64,000 nt of DNA from Dryocosmus kuriphilus (Eukaryota; Arthropoda; Insecta; Hymenoptera; Cynipidae). The first letter of the stretch is position 1. Every line of letters starts with the position of its first letter. The stretch spans positions 254,607,989-254,671,988 of the forward strand of contig CM076190.1 of the NCBI GenBank assembly GCA_038277395.1. The letters run 5' to 3'. The position numbers were made by a program, and so were the translations under genes. The notes under the pieces are model-generated. The model searched no databases. It had not been told where the DNA came from and worked only from the letters and a program-made list of their open reading frames with translations. Shown here piece after piece: positions 21,416 through 33,479 of this stretch.

Positions 21416-23904
21416 TACCTCCCGGGACAGCTGAATATTTCCACAGGTAAGATATTTTTGAGGGAGATCAAGGTCATCATTGAAGTAAATTTCAACGAGG
21501 AATTCAATGGGGACCTTGACTTTGGCCTTGACGATGATTATTTAAGGTCAAATTTAAAAAAAATGGAAACCCCCTTTTCTTAAATTGGTAATCGATGGAG
21601 CGGTAAATTTTACATTCAAATATGTACCCAGGTCATAGGTATATTTTGACCTTGAAGGTCACTCTAAGGGCATTTAAACTTAAACAGGATCTGCATACGT
21701 CTGGTAATAGAAGCATTTCAAATTTTTTTCTTATATACCAAAGTCACTAAATTTGACAAGCCGTATTCAGTAACCTTAAGCATGACCTTCACGATGAACT
21801 GCAAGTTCATTTGATTTTATAATTCGCTCTTCTTGAATAGTTTTTTGGGAAATGAATAAAAGATTAATTACGATGACAAATTCTCTATTTCATTATTAAT
21901 AAGAAACAATTTTTTTCAGATTGCCTTGATTAAAGTGTACCATCTTATCTTGTTATTGATTGGGAAGCGTTTAACTAAAAGTTATTCGATTTAATTCTTA
22001 TTTTTCTTTCCAAATATTTATTTCATAATACTTCTTTAACAATTTCTTTCTAATCAAGTATTTTCAAACAACTGATAGTTTTCATTTTATTACTTGTGGA
22101 AGAATCCCTGATACTATTCTTCTATCTCCACAGGAAGCTTTCGAATAAAAATTAAATTTACATATAACGATTTGCTTATTATCTCTTGTTAAAAGATAAT
22201 GGCGCAGGTTAAACTTTCGGAGCGTGAGAGCGTATCTGTATTAATAATGCGTGGTTGGGGAGATCGAGTGCGGTCTTATGATCAAGTTCGGATCACATTT
22301 AACGGCACCTTTCGTAATGGAGAAGGTTTAAGTGTGGTCTCAAAATCTACAATTGAAAGGACTATCCGGTGCTTTATGAAGCATGGGACTGGCAAGGATC
22401 TTGGGAGAACTGGTAGGTCAAAATCCGTAGGAACTGAGGAGAAGCAGATTGAAATTGCTCTAGCATTTGTTGAAAACCCGCATCTTAGTTTACTTCGAGG
22501 TACTGATGATCATGACGTTGCCATGAAACAGTACCATGAGTTTTAGAAAGCATAAATTTTCATCCTTACAAGATCCATTTTCTATTTGGTACAGGAGCTT
22601 AATGAAGGCGATCCTGATCGTCCGATTGAATTTTGTGAAACGATAATAAACAGAATGGATGGAGATCCTCATATTTATTACAATACAGTTCGACAAAAAT
22701 CCTGCTTGGCTGCTAGAGCGTCACGCACAATACCATCAAAAGGTAAATGTTTAGGTTGGTACCTTGAATGATAAACTTATAGGTCCTTTCTTCGTTGATG
22801 GTAATCTCAATGCCGGTACGTATGAACAGCTTCTCAGAAATCAAATTATATCAAGAATAAAAGAGTTAGCAAGTGATCATTTTGATAATACATGGATTCA
22901 AAAGGATGGATCAACCGCTTATTACGGTAGGGATGTTCCAGCATATTTAGATACTCAGTTCCCTCATAGGTGGATTTGAAGAAGAGGTGAAATCAAGTCG
23001 CCTGCTAGATCACCTGATCTGACGTCTCTCAATTATTTTCTTTGTGGTTATTTAAAGAGTAAAGTATACGCAACTCAACCAGAATACTTAGATGAAATGC
23101 GGAACCGGATTTTGCAAGAGGCTGCTTTGATTGATAGAGAGATGATTCCTAAAGCTGGGATTCATTTTACAGTCGCATAGCCTTTTGTCAAGATTCTCAA
23201 GGTTCCCAGTTCGAACATCTGCACTGAATTTTAAGTCTTGAAAGAAAATGTGAGGGGCAAAGGGACTCACGCTAATCAGGCACGCCAAAGGAAAAATAAT
23301 TTACTACGTCCACATCGTTGCTCCTGGGTAAGGCTGAAAGTAAATCAAACTTAATCCTTGAAGGGATCTTCAAAATCAAATTGGTCCTATGACCTGAGTA
23401 CATATTTGAACGTATAATATTGCGCCCTACCGATTGTCGATGTCAAAAAAAGGTTATTCATTGAGAAAATAAACTTCACCTTGAAATTGCCTTGAAGGTC
23501 ATCGTAAAGGTCATGTTAGTGTCACTACTGAATACACTTTGTCGAATTTAGTAACTTTGGTCTTTATGAAAATAATTTGAAAAGCTTCTATTACTAGAGG
23601 TATTCAGACCTTGTTTGTGTTTAAATGACCTCAGAGCGACCTTCAAGGTCAAAGTGTACCTATGAGTTGGGTACATATTTGCGTAAAATTTACCGCTCTA
23701 TCGATTGCCGATGTAAAAAAGGGGGTGTTGCATTTTTTTAAACATGTTGACCTTAGAATGACCTTTAAAGTCACCGTCAAGTTCAAAGTGATGGTCACTA
23801 TTGAATTCCTCTTTGAAAGCTACTTCAAGAATGAACTTGATCTCCCTGAAAGATATTTCACCCGGGGAAATATTCAGCCGTCCCGGGAATTTCGTGACAC
23901 CCTG
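21416..23904 (+). mobile_element. TIR transposon (Tc1/mariner superfamily) with inverted repeats of about 400 bp
   Basis: Left (21416-21820) and right (23480-23904) ends are long inverted repeats rich in AAGGTCA words. The right end finishes GTGACACCCTG before TA; the left end lacks the outermost 14 or so bases. Just inside the right repeat, 23380-23460 is a further partial copy of the repeat unit. Gene A's paralogous site (about 8015-8030, TTATACAGG..AATAATGCATAAAAC) is uninterrupted and serves as the empty site. This shows that the element entered the B copy after duplication. Confidence 0.88.
22199..23180 (+). pseudogene. Broken DDD/E transposase of the 21.4-23.9 kb element
   Basis: Starts MAQVKLSERESVSVLIMRGW (an N-terminal helix-turn-helix of the DUF4817 kind) with KSTIERTIRCF and GRTGRSKSV as the linker. 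The frame stops at 22544. The signal resumes at QELNEGDPDRPIEFCE (about 22590), then GPFFVDGNLNAGTYEQLL (first catalytic D), WIQKDGSTAYYGRDV (second D, where relatives have QQDGAPPHY) and, after TGA at 22977, RSPDLTSLNYFLCGYLKSK (third D) and ATQPEYLDEM. The triad is recognisable but stops and shifts at three or more points make it inactive. Family link is from known insect relatives with the same motif order. Confidence 0.85.
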
Positions 23905-23970
23905 TAAAATGCACAAAATATAAATTAGATTAAAATAAAATTAAGCAAGAGCAATTCAAACTACTATGTC

Positions 23971-23976
23971 TTTATT
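23971..23976 (-). terminator. Candidate polyadenylation signal of gene B (AATAAA, minus strand)
   Basis: Equivalent by alignment to the sites of A and C. It lies in a segment (23907-24200) where all three copies match, including ATGCATAAAACATAAA-type words and ACACGCGCACA. Confidence 0.55.
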
Positions 23977-24260
23977 CAGCAATGTAGTATATAGGAACAT
24001 ATAGAAATATAGGAATATAATATAATATTCGTATTTTAAATATTTTCCATATTAACACGCGCACACATTCAAAATACTTACAAAAAATATTTGATATTAA
24101 ATTCTTATATCTCATGCTACAAGAAAGGTCATAACTTGATGTTACTGATGATACCATATAATATCTAGATGTTACGGAGCATTATTCAAATTTTTAATAC
24201 CCAGTTCCTCATATACTGTTTTCTCATCAAAAGCCAAGCATGGCACTTCTATTGGGTATT

Positions 24261-24688
24261 TCATAAACTTCCCACAAACAAAAAGATCTTTTTTGGCTCC
24301 AAGCAATGGCCACGCGTGTTTCCAGCCATGGGAAGTTCCTCAACTCGAGTCACGACTACTAATCCTACATAAGCCATATCTTTTCTTCTTATCATACAAG
24401 AATATGCTTCACCAACTTCAACCGCAGCGTTGATATTAATATCTTTGTTATTTTTTTCATTAACAACTTGGAGAGGTGCACTATAAAATTCATCATGGTT
24501 CTCTATAGAAACGTATCCAATTGGACCAGGATCTGCTGGTCGTTGACCAGGTTTGAGAGTTCCAGAAAGAATAACGTCACCTGAGGCGTAAAGGTAAATG
24601 TGATTTTCTTGAGGAATCTTAAGAGGAGGCGGCTCTAGTATTTGATTCAAATTAGGAACACCGCTTGGTCCAGCTCTGTCCATTGCAG
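24261..24688 (-). CDS. Gene B exon 2: mature part of the secreted family
   Basis: Paralogue of gene A exon 2; function unknown. The acceptor ATTGATAG (AG at 24689-24690) precedes CT GCA ATG. Joined to the exon at 42550-42601 it gives 480 nt, an open 159-residue protein. Conserved: IPQENHIYLYAS, LKPGQRPADPGPIGY, ININAAVEVGEAYSCMIRRK and VTRVEELPMAGNTR. After MAGNTR an extra base relative to A (shared with C) shifts the frame, so the chain ends in PKKIFLFVGSL. The old frame is still visible (LWEVYEIPNRSA) and the far 3' end keeps a GIKNLNNAP-like tail. It lacks the first Cys of A. Its first exon is about 18 kb away behind nested transposons, so expression is uncertain. It could be a young pseudogene. 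Confidence 0.55.
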
Positions 24689-24919
24689 CTATCAATAAAA
24701 ATATAGAATTATGAAAGTTTTGTACAATGGAAAAATAACTGTTAGTAAATAGATAAGGAGGCAGTGTTATAGTTGCAGATTGCGTTACCATCAAAATTAA
24801 CGATATCTAACAATTTGGCTTATGCAGACTAGCATGGCCCAGAAATTGATCGAAGCATTTTTTTCTACCTCTAAAGCTCCTCCCTCCATTCCCACCTGCT
24901 CAGAACCATGTTTCACTTA

Positions 24920-25520
24920 AATTTACATTCTTTACCTTACATTCTTTACCTTCGCTCTTTCTATTACAATTAATCTCGCCAAGTACAAGATACTTCTTTT
25001 ATTTGCTATACTTTATTCTCCATATCTTGTTAGGTTACAATAGCTACGACACAGCACTATCTATTGAAAAACTTGACGAAAAATGGTGTTTAAAACGGCG
25101 TCAAGATCTGGGATAATTAAAAAAGGAAGTATAGTGGCCGAATTCCGCTTTTTGATGTTTATTAAGTGCTTCCTGCCGACATGTTTCTACTTATGTTTAA
25201 GTCCTAATCATCACATATGGTTTCATTAAAAGAAGCAAAAGAAACAACCAAACTAAAAGGTGGTATATCCTTGAATAGAGCTTTAAAAACATTATATTTA
25301 CAAAAAATTTACAGATTCCTATGATAGAAATCCAAAAAAATGTTTTTTTATTGTTTATAAATCCATTATTTGGTTAAAAACTTTTTAAAAATTTGCGGCC
25401 ATTACTTCCTTTCTAGACGATAGGAATCTCCAAACTTTTGGAAATCTAATGTTTTCAACGGAATTATTCAAGGCTTTACCACGTTTTAGTTACGATGTTG
25501 CTTTTTCTTCTTTTATGAAA
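24920..25520. other. Intronic spacer
   Basis: After the part that matches gene A's intron flank (to about 24920) I see no ORF, repeat or element edge until the LINE endonuclease fragment. Confidence 0.4.
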
Positions 25521-25732
25521 TACTGCTCTACCGAGGACAAAGATGAAGATACTAAAGATCTTTTTTACGAAACAATCGAACAAGTTTTTGAGAAGTTCTT
25601 GAAGTTTGATGCAAAAATAGTATTGTAAGACTTCAAAGCGAAGATTGGAAAAGAACCGATGTATAGGCCTACAATAGGGTCAGAAAGCTTGCATGACGTC
25701 GGTAATGATAACGGGACTAGAATAATAAACTT

Positions 25733-26054
25733 GACTTGTATATTAGTTTATACTCCCTCCCTTTTACGGGTTTTGAGTGTCTTACAGAACAATTCCCAAA
25801 AAATTTTACAACTTCCTTAGTCTCTCAAAATCGCCCAGTGACCCCTAAGCAATAATGCCCCACGACATGAAGCATCTTCTCCGAAAGGTCACTGGCCTCT
25901 TTATGAGGGGACCTACAGTGTAACGTGGGTTCCGAACCAAAGAGCTTTGGTAGAAGTACATAGAAAATTCCATTGGTACCCGGCTCAGGAATAGAACCCC
26001 GGACTTCTTGCTTAGAACGCCGACGCGCTAACACCTGAGCCACCGAGGCTCTTC
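25733..26054 (-). mobile_element. tRNA-derived SINE with 15-bp target duplication
   Basis: Minus-strand head GCCTCGGTGGCTCAGGTG carries an A box (TGGCTCAGGTG, 26032-26042) and a B box (GGTTCTATTCC, 25988-25998) at tRNA-like spacing. The direct repeat TAGAATAATAAACTT flanks it at 25718-25732 and 26055-26069. Body about 320 bp. The tail side ends in an AT-rich stretch. The 72-codon minus frame across it is a chance ORF. It is inserted in the endonuclease half of LINE 1c. Confidence 0.93.
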
Positions 26055-27603
26055 TAGAATAATAAACTTAAAGTTTCAAAAAACCTCGTTGTCAAAAGCT
26101 CGTATTTCAAGTATAAAAATATACATAAGGCCACCTGGGTATCACCAGATGGTATCACTCACAATCAAATTGATCACGTTTTAATTGACAGAAGACGTCA
26201 TTAGTCCAGTCAAATTAGCATTTTGGCGGGAAATAAGTCCTACAGCTACCAAATAATTAGAAATATTCTCGGGGGCGTCAGGAACAATCCGTGGAAAAAT
26301 TGGACAGGGATTTTTGTACGCTCCGATATAGGGGGGAGGGTTTAAGTTGAAAATTCATGCTTTTTTCATTTATGCTTGGATTAAAGAAAACGAGTGCTTC
26401 GGAGAGAAAAAGTTGTCAAGCAAAGGTTATAGAGTGGAAAATTGTTCATAGAAATGTTTAAACGCCATAACACCAATTAACTTGCTTATTAGTTATTCAA
26501 CTATAATGTAAGAAATCGCGAAGAAGTTTGCCTTGTCATAAATTGTTGAAAAATGTAACTCGAGTCTTCTCGTTGATTGGAAAATGTAGTATTTCAGTCG
26601 CGCTACAATTTTATCTTCAACAAATTTTCTCTAGCTGTCATCATTTCTGAATTATTCATTTTGTAAATAACAAAAGGACTTTTTTAATAATGCCCGTAAC
26701 TTTTTTATCGGAGTCGGAAAAGAACCTGGCGCAGTCAGGATCTCTTCTGAGGGGCACGTTTTATTATAAAAATTCGTTAATTTCATTTTTCTAATAAAAA
26801 TTCATTGCTTAATAGCATTTTGCGTCTAAGGCCGATTTTCTAATTGCTTATTACGCGGCAGCAAAAGCCTGCATGAATTTTCTACTTATTGCAATCGAAA
26901 ACTGCAATTTTTAACAAAATTCTACAACGGATCCGATTTATTTATAACTCATATCAACGACAATAACTTTCAAAAAAAATTGATTTCGTAAGTGTGGAAA
27001 TCAGTCTCGACCTCAATATGTTTATATTGTCAATTAGTCTCTCGTTTGAAGGTCAATTAAATTAATTACAAATAAAATTATTGAGACGCTTCAGCCTATA
27101 TACAGGTCATCTTCAGTCAATATAATGTATTTCTAAGGTCATAAAATTACAGAAAAGTTATTTAAAAAGTATAAATTACTAGAAATTTTGTACAATGTCA
27201 AAACAATCTCAACCGGAGTACAAAGTTAATGTAAATTAGACCGAGACAGCAGGTTTACCTTGGAGCATAATACATAAAAAGCTTCCTTTTGAGAATGTGA
27301 GGATTCTATAACATGATAAAATGTATAAAAATCCTTTTTTGAAAAATAATAAAGTTATAGGAGAGGACAAAAAACAATAATACACTTAAGAGTCCATGAC
27401 GGGTGGCGGAGTCAGACTGGCGAGCTAACCTTTAGAAAGTTTTAAATTGATAAACCAAGATTGTAGGTAAAAGAACTGAGTTAGTAAAATAGTGATCTAT
27501 GTTATCGTAATTCCGTAAGTGCCTTATATTTTTTTTTCTTTCCATAGGCAGCCACTCAGTATAATAAAAACAATAATCATCATTATTATTATCATTATTA
27601 TTA

Positions 27604-27867
27604 TTATGGTGTAGCTTTGCGAACTCGGAAGTTCATTGCCTCACTTACCCAGAACCGCCACACATCTCTATCCTGTGCATCTTCCATCCAGTTTAAATAA
27701 TCATGTCCTGGCTCTTTTAGATCATCCCCTACGTTTTTCTCCCATCTGTTTCTCGGTCTGCCTAGAGGTCTCTTACTAATCGGTTTCCCTCTCCAAACTG
27801 GCGCCCCTGTTCTTTCGTTGCCCATTCTTGTTACATGTCCCGCCCATCCTAGCTTACGAGCTGTCAT
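27604..27867 (-). pseudogene. LINE 1b C-terminal domain
   Basis: An 87-residue frame with KLGWAGHVTRMGNERTGAPV and PLGRPRNRWEKNVGDDLKE, the conserved tail of this LINE group. The same tail is seen at 41040-41276 (copy 1c) and at 18292-18575 (copy 1a). It ends in RKATP and a stop next to the (AAT)n tail. Confidence 0.85.
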
Positions 27868-28070
27868 TATCTATTAATATTTACGGACCCGTAGAGTGCA
27901 TGCAGCTCACCAATATGCAGTTTGCTTCATTCAACAGTCTTTTCGCCACTTTTGGGACCATAGATTTTTCAAAGTATTTTGTTTTCGCATATTCTAAACC
28001 TGTTCTCCTCTCCTTTCGTCAATGCCCACGTTTCGCACCCGTACATGACGAACGGCATTATTATCCTTTT

Positions 28071-29836
28071 TTAAATTCTTACTTTGATATTTCTAGATAA
28101 GGATCGCGATTTTAGTAATGTATTTGTTGCATAATAGCACCCATTGTCAGCGTCCAGCCGCCTGTTGATTTCCGTTTTAATGTTATTGTCGCTAGTTATA
28201 ATAGTCCAGAGGTATCTAAACTCATTAACTTGTTCAAATTTCATATTTGCGGCCATTAGATCCCCCTCTTCATTGCCTTTTTCTGATCTGTCGACGATGA
28301 AATATTTTGTCTTCGGTTCGCTAACTTCTAAACCTATTTCCTTGGCTTTGGTGATCAAGATTTCCGCATCTTTAGCTACCGTTTCTTTATCATCCCCGAG
28401 TAAGTCGAGATCATCCGTATATCCCAGAATTTGTATTTTCACATTGAAGGTAGCACCGGACGGATTCGTTTATACTTCTCTGACCACGCATTCTAAAACT
28501 AATTTGAAAAGGATGCATGAAAGCGTATAGCTCTGTTTCAGGCCATCGCGGATCAAAATCTCTTCAGATAAACTTCCGTTTACACGTATTCTACCCCCAC
28601 TGACGCTTAAGCAAACTCCGATAAGTCTAACCCATTTCCTTGGTGCACCCAAGAACTCCAGAATCCAGTATATTCGTGCGCGTAAAATAGAGTCGTAAGC
28701 TTTTTTGAAGTCGATAATTAGCTGATGTATTGCTTCATTAAATTCACATTTCTTTTCGAACAGTTATTTAATTTTAAGCATTTGATCGCTTGTAGACGGG
28801 TTTCAGCGGAATCCACACTGGGAATCCGCAATGATTTCCTTAGTAAAAGGTGGTAGTCCGCTTAAGTTTATATAGGACAGGATCTTATAGCACGAAGGCA
28901 CAAGCGAAATTCCCCTATAATTGTTACAGTTCGTTTTATCACCTTTTTTAAAAATGGGTATAATAACAGGGGTATTCCATTCCTCCGGTATGCGTTCTGT
29001 TTTCCAGATATTGCGCGTATTAATTTACAAATTCGGCTTGTGAGGCGAGGGCCCCCATTTTTTATCAGTTCTGACGGTAGTTCGTCAATGCCCGCGGCTT
29101 TGTTATTTTTCAACTTCTTCCTGGCCATTTCTATTTCTTTATCAGTATGCTCATCAATTACTAGATCAGCAGTATGGATTGCACCGGGATTAACTTCAAC
29201 GCGGGCTTCGCGTACGCTCAATAGCTTATCAAAATAGTTTTTCCATAAATTTAGTCTTTCTGTTGCATCAGCTACTGGATTGCCATTTTCGTCCCTCATC
29301 ACTTCCATTCTACGTAGAAAGCCTTTCCTTATAAAATTGATTCCCCTGTATATCTCATGCGGGTTATTTTGCTTATTATGCTTGTATATTGCTAGTACTT
29401 CATTCTTTTCCCACTCCCTTTTCTTGGATCTATAAAACCTGTTTGAACATTTACTAGTCTCGACATACTTCTTATGTGTTTGATCGCACTTATTTTGTAA
29501 ACTAATTTCTTTGGCTTTCGTTCGCTTTTTAAACCATAGTTTGCACTCTTCGTCGAACCACGGTTTGCTTTTGGTTACTTTCTTTAAACCTATAGTACTT
29601 TTCGCGGCTGTCTTTATCGCCTCTTTCATATTGCCCCACAGGTTTTCCAAGTCCTCCTCACAAGTATCGCTATCGTCTCCCAGTTTTTGAAGAGCATCGA
29701 AACTACTAGAAATCTTTACTTGATAAATCAATATTTCTGTTGGCATCTTGAACTTATCTATATTGAAACGTACTGCTGGCTCTGGTGGGCTAGTTTTCTT
29801 ATTTGACGCTACTCTAGATCTTAGTTTCACTATCAC
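28071..29836 (-). pseudogene. LINE 1b reverse transcriptase, frameshifted
   Basis: The 28868-29836 frame (322 residues) holds the linker and RT fingers (KKLKNNKAAGIDELPSELIK near 245). It lacks the next segment in frame. Pieces follow at 28470-28652 (LKQSYTLSCILF, where active RTs have RQGCxLSPxLF) and at 28071-28442 with ILGYTDDLDLLGDD (the YxDD box). The sequence between about 28660 and 28860 still resembles RT palm A but is shifted. The copy is dead but nearly complete. Confidence 0.85.
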
Positions 29837-30053
29837 GAGAAAATGATCTGAATTTAAATCCGCTCCCCTGTACGATCTTACATCGATAATTTTTGTATCA
29901 CGTCTTCTGTCAATTAAAACCTGATCAATCTTATTATGAGTGACACCATCTGGTGATGTCTAGGTGGCCTAATGTATATTTTTATGCTTGAAATATGTGC
30001 TTTTGACAACGATGTTCTTCGAAGCTGCGAAGTTTATCACTCTACTCCCATTA

Positions 30054-30602
30054 TCAGTAGTGACGTAATGCAAGCTTTCTGACCAAATTTGTAGGCCTAT
30101 ACATCGGTTCGTTCCCAATTTTCGCGTTGAAGTCTCGCAATACTATTTTTGCGTCAAACTTCGAGAACTTGTCAAAAACTTGTTCGATAGTATCGTAAAA
30201 AAGATCTTTAGTATCTTCGTCTTTGTCCTCGGTAGGACAGTGCACGTTAATTAGCACCTGTTTGCAGAAATTACGCTTTAGTACAATATATGATAACCGG
30301 TCGTTAACGAATTGCATATCGATAACCGCTTGCGAAATTCGTTTATTAATAAGAAACCCGGTCTCCAGTTTGCGCACTTTAGCCCCCCCCCCCACCCCCC
30401 CATAGTGAAAAGTGTATTTATCCTTGGAGATTGATGCATACTCGCCAGGCCAGCATGTTTCTTGATGTGCTATTATATAAATACCGTATCTCTTTGCTAT
30501 CTCAACGAGTTCGCTAAATCCGCCAGTATTTAGACTACGCGCGTTCAGAGTTCCCGCCTTAAGGTATTTTATTGTAGTTGTTCGGTTTTTGAAGTTAGCC
30601 AT
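30054..30602 (-). pseudogene. LINE 1b endonuclease domain
   Basis: The 182-residue frame starts at the ATG at 30602. It contains AGTLNARSL near residue 16 (the usual 'TWNVRSL' region) and AHQETCWPGE near 45, with the catalytic E. It then has the KDKYTFHYGGVGGG segment, VHCPTEDKDEDTK near 119 and VLRDFNAKIGNE near 157, where the usual GDFNA has RDFNA. The frame ends near 30054, before the C-terminal 'SDH' part. A residual stretch downstream (29830-29960) still shows the SDH-equivalent (LNSDHFLVIVKLR) in the next frame. At least one stop or shift separates it from the RT. Confidence 0.85.
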
Positions 30603-31414
30603 GATAGTTTTAGGAAAGTCCGCACGTTAGGGATCCTGTTCCGATTGCGGTGTGTCCGCCGTCCCAGGAGTGATAACACCCATACCTCCCTAGGTCTAAG
30701 TATGGGAGCTTTTCGACTTTGACAAGGACCGTGTCAACTTGTCGTTACACATTACGGTTTCATCCTCGTATCCTAACGTCCCCCTGCAAGGCAGTGCGCC
30801 ACACTGGCATCAATACCACGTTGACCCTACAGGCGAATCATTCCACACATCCCTTGCGGGCAGTGTGATCGCTGTGGTGTCCAATAGAGCAGCAGGATTT
30901 TCCCCTTACAAGATTTTTAGTTTTGGTTCGGGTAGTGTTTCTAGGTGGATACACGCTGCGCCTCGGTTTGGTGGAACCCACCTATTGCGTATGGATGAAA
31001 AAGTGTGAATCCCCCCCAAACCATGGCCGTCGTGTACCTATTTTTTCCCAATGTGGGCTCACCATACCTACGGCTGGTTCCTATCGGCTATCCGCGACTG
31101 CTTATACTTTTATTCGCAGTAAACCTCAGAAGCTGTTCAACTTCACGGGCCGTTCGTCTATCCGCAACCTGAGGACGCGCTGCGTAGTGATGACAGGAAC
31201 CCAACGAGCAGAAGTTCCTTACACTCTTCAGGAAAAATGTTACATATATTCGAATCTAGTGTTGAAAATACCATAGAATTTACAAATAAAGAAATTTTCG
31301 ATAAAATTTCTGCGAGCTGAATTATTTCCTATTGCAAGGATTTCACTGTTGTCAAAATTTAAACTATGACCTGTGTCCAAATAATGGTCTAGGTTCAATA
31401 TAAATAGATTCACT

Positions 31415-32500
31415 AAGATTCTGTTAGATAAATTCGTTCAATTAACAGGTATGTGTTTAAACTCAAATTTTCTTAAATTTAATGGTAAATCTTACAAACA
31501 GATTTTTGGGTAATCTTGTAATGGAACATTTAGAACATGAATGCTTACATTCTTTAACTTTTTTTATACCATTTTTCTTAAGATTTGTCGACGATATTAC
31601 CACAGCTGTAACTTTTGAAGAAATAGATCATATTTTAAATATCTTCAATTATTTTAATTCAAATATTGAATTCACTATTGAAATAGAAAAATATTTCAGA
31701 ATTAGTTTTTCAGATACCTGGATTATACGTGAAAGCAATGATTTAAAGATAGATTGTTTTCAAATGTCAACATGGTCGGGTGGATATCTAAACTTCAATT
31801 CGTCACACCCTAAAAAGCACAAGATTCGTGTTATCTCTATTTGATTTTATAGAATGTTTAGAACTTCGGGTTCTGAATTTAGACAGAAAAATCTAAATTT
31901 AAAAAAAACTTTATTGAACAATGGTTACACAAGATCAATGATAGAATTTTGCTTAAAGAAAGAAACACATAAATTTTATAATTGTGAATCTTGTTCAAAT
32001 ACAAAGTTGAACCTGAACAATCTTTCTGACTTTACTGTTTGCCCTTATAGCAACACTTCATGAAAAAAATCAAACAAATCTTTAAGAAAAATTAAACATT
32101 TACACTATTTTTAGATCAATGAAGAAATTTTCAAAATTTCTTGACAATCTGAAAGATCCCCTTCCTAAGGGTAAAATTTCTGGGGTTTTTCACGAATTCA
32201 ATTGCAAGAATTGCTACACTTCATATATCGGTGAAACGGGTAGAACTATATTGAGGCTAGAACCCTCGAACACATCAATTCCATCAAAAATTCGGGTACT
32301 ACAAATCGCGCTGCTCTCCTAGACCATTATTTGGACACAGCTCATAGTTTTTATTTTCACAACCGTGAAATCCTTGCCATAGAAAATAATTCAGCTCGCA
32401 AAGAAGTAATCGAAAATTTCTTTATTTGTAAATTCAATGGTATTGTCAACGCTAGATTCGAATATAACATTTTTCCTGAAGAATATAAACGACCTACCGA
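31415..32500 (+). pseudogene. Penelope-like RT and GIY-YIG endonuclease, broken
   Basis: The RT part begins mid-palm (KSYKQIFG..NLVMEHLEHECL) and includes FLRFVDDITTAV, the YVDD-equivalent catalytic box, at about 31580. The frame runs to 31842, shifts to 31854-32063 (REtype thumb with EFRQKNLNLKKTLLNNGY and a cysteine cluster YNCESCSN), and shifts again to 32119-32322 with KNCYTSYIGETGRT, the GIY-YIG signature, near residue 36. A last shifted stretch (AALLDHYLD.. to about 32500) completes the endonuclease. Three frame breaks make it inactive. The presence of both RT and GIY-YIG defines a Penelope-like element. Confidence 0.9.
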
Positions 32501-33479
32501 ATTATGATAATATATATCACTATTTTGCTAACACCGTTCTGTTACCTACAATCTTGGTTTCTCAATATAAAGCTTTCTAAATTTTAGCTCGCCAGTCTGA
32601 CTCCGCCATCCGTCATGGACTCTTAAGTATATTGTTTTTCGTCCTAACCTGTAACTTTATTATTTTTTAGAAAATGAATTTTATACATTTTGTCATGTTA
32701 TAAAATTCTCACAATTCTCAAAAGGAAGCTTTTTATGGATTTTTCTCCAAGGTACACCTGCTCTTCCTGTCTAATTTACATTAAATTTGTACTTCGGTTG
32801 ATATTATTTTGACATTGTACACAATTTCTAGTATTTTATACTTTTCAAATAACTTTTCTCTAATTTTATGATTTTATAAATACATTATATTGACTGAAGA
32901 GGATATATATATACAGGCCGGAACATCTCAATAATTATATTTGTAATTCCTTTAATTGACCTTCAAACGAGAGACTAATTGACAATATTTAGTTGGTACC
33001 TTTGGTTCTGCTTAATATTAAGAGCTCGGATTCGCACGAAATTTAAGGCCAGCGTTTAAACTATCAATTCATGATAGGCTCTACATCGAGCCGCCCTTTG
33101 TATCCACGGGGTAGCCGGTGATAGTCAGCCCCCGCCGCCATTCCACTCTTTCTCGCACCGCGTCGCAGGCGTGGAGAAAGAGATTCTCCGCTTTTCAGAG
33201 GTTCGCGCGTATCGGCGCAAAGGCAACCCATGAAAAAAATGCAATATCTCGCGAAGTACGGCTCCGATTTTGACGTTTCTTTTTTTAAATTGGTAGAGAG
33301 CGTCGAAGTAATAATAAACGTGATATTTTCAAATCATAATTTTTAACCTCTATAGGTGGAAAATGCATTAAAAAATTTTTCTACTTCCTTTCTCGTGATT
33401 TGAGTGTTAAAATCGAAACATATGATTTAAATTAAAAATGAGAATCTATTGAAAAAAAGCATATTTTACTTACCCTTTC

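Larger units (their letters stand above)
27535..31214 (-). mobile_element. LINE copy 1b (about 3.7 kb) inserted in the Penelope-like element
   Basis: Runs 5' to 3' on the minus strand. A GC-rich 5' UTR (30603-31214) is followed by endonuclease (30054-30602), RT (28071-29836) and C-terminal domain (27604-27867), then an (AAT)n tail (27577-27606) and a short A/T run to about 27535. The Penelope sequence resumes with a short direct repeat (GTAAGG at the 5' junction, ATAAGG at the 3' junction). The organisation (apurinic-type endonuclease, then RT, simple-repeat tail) is that of RTE-like LINEs; the clade is inference. Confidence 0.88.
27005..32995 (+). mobile_element. Penelope-like element, head-to-head partial copies
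   Basis: A plus-strand portion (about 31400-32995: RT palm, GIY-YIG, 3' UTR) abuts an inverted portion. The inverted part covers the GIY-YIG end (31215-31400) and the 3' UTR (27010-27530), the two parts separated by an inserted LINE. The 3' UTR copies match closely, for example CGAGAGACTAATTGACAAT near 32970 and its complement near 27030. Inverted partial copies joined in this way are typical of Penelope elements. It is inserted in the left arm of the giant foldback. Confidence 0.87.

Noticed and set aside
25825..26043. 72-codon minus ORF starting MAQVLARRRSKQE
   Set aside because: It is a reading of the tRNA-derived SINE head and body, not a protein.
25980..26054. Functional tRNA gene
   Set aside because: A and B boxes are present, but no complete cloverleaf or acceptor stem was found, and the sequence continues into a SINE body flanked by a target duplication.
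30739..31276. Plus ORFs over the GC-rich region (89 and 117 codons)
   Set aside because: They lie in the 5' UTR of LINE 1b on the opposite strand and show no domain.
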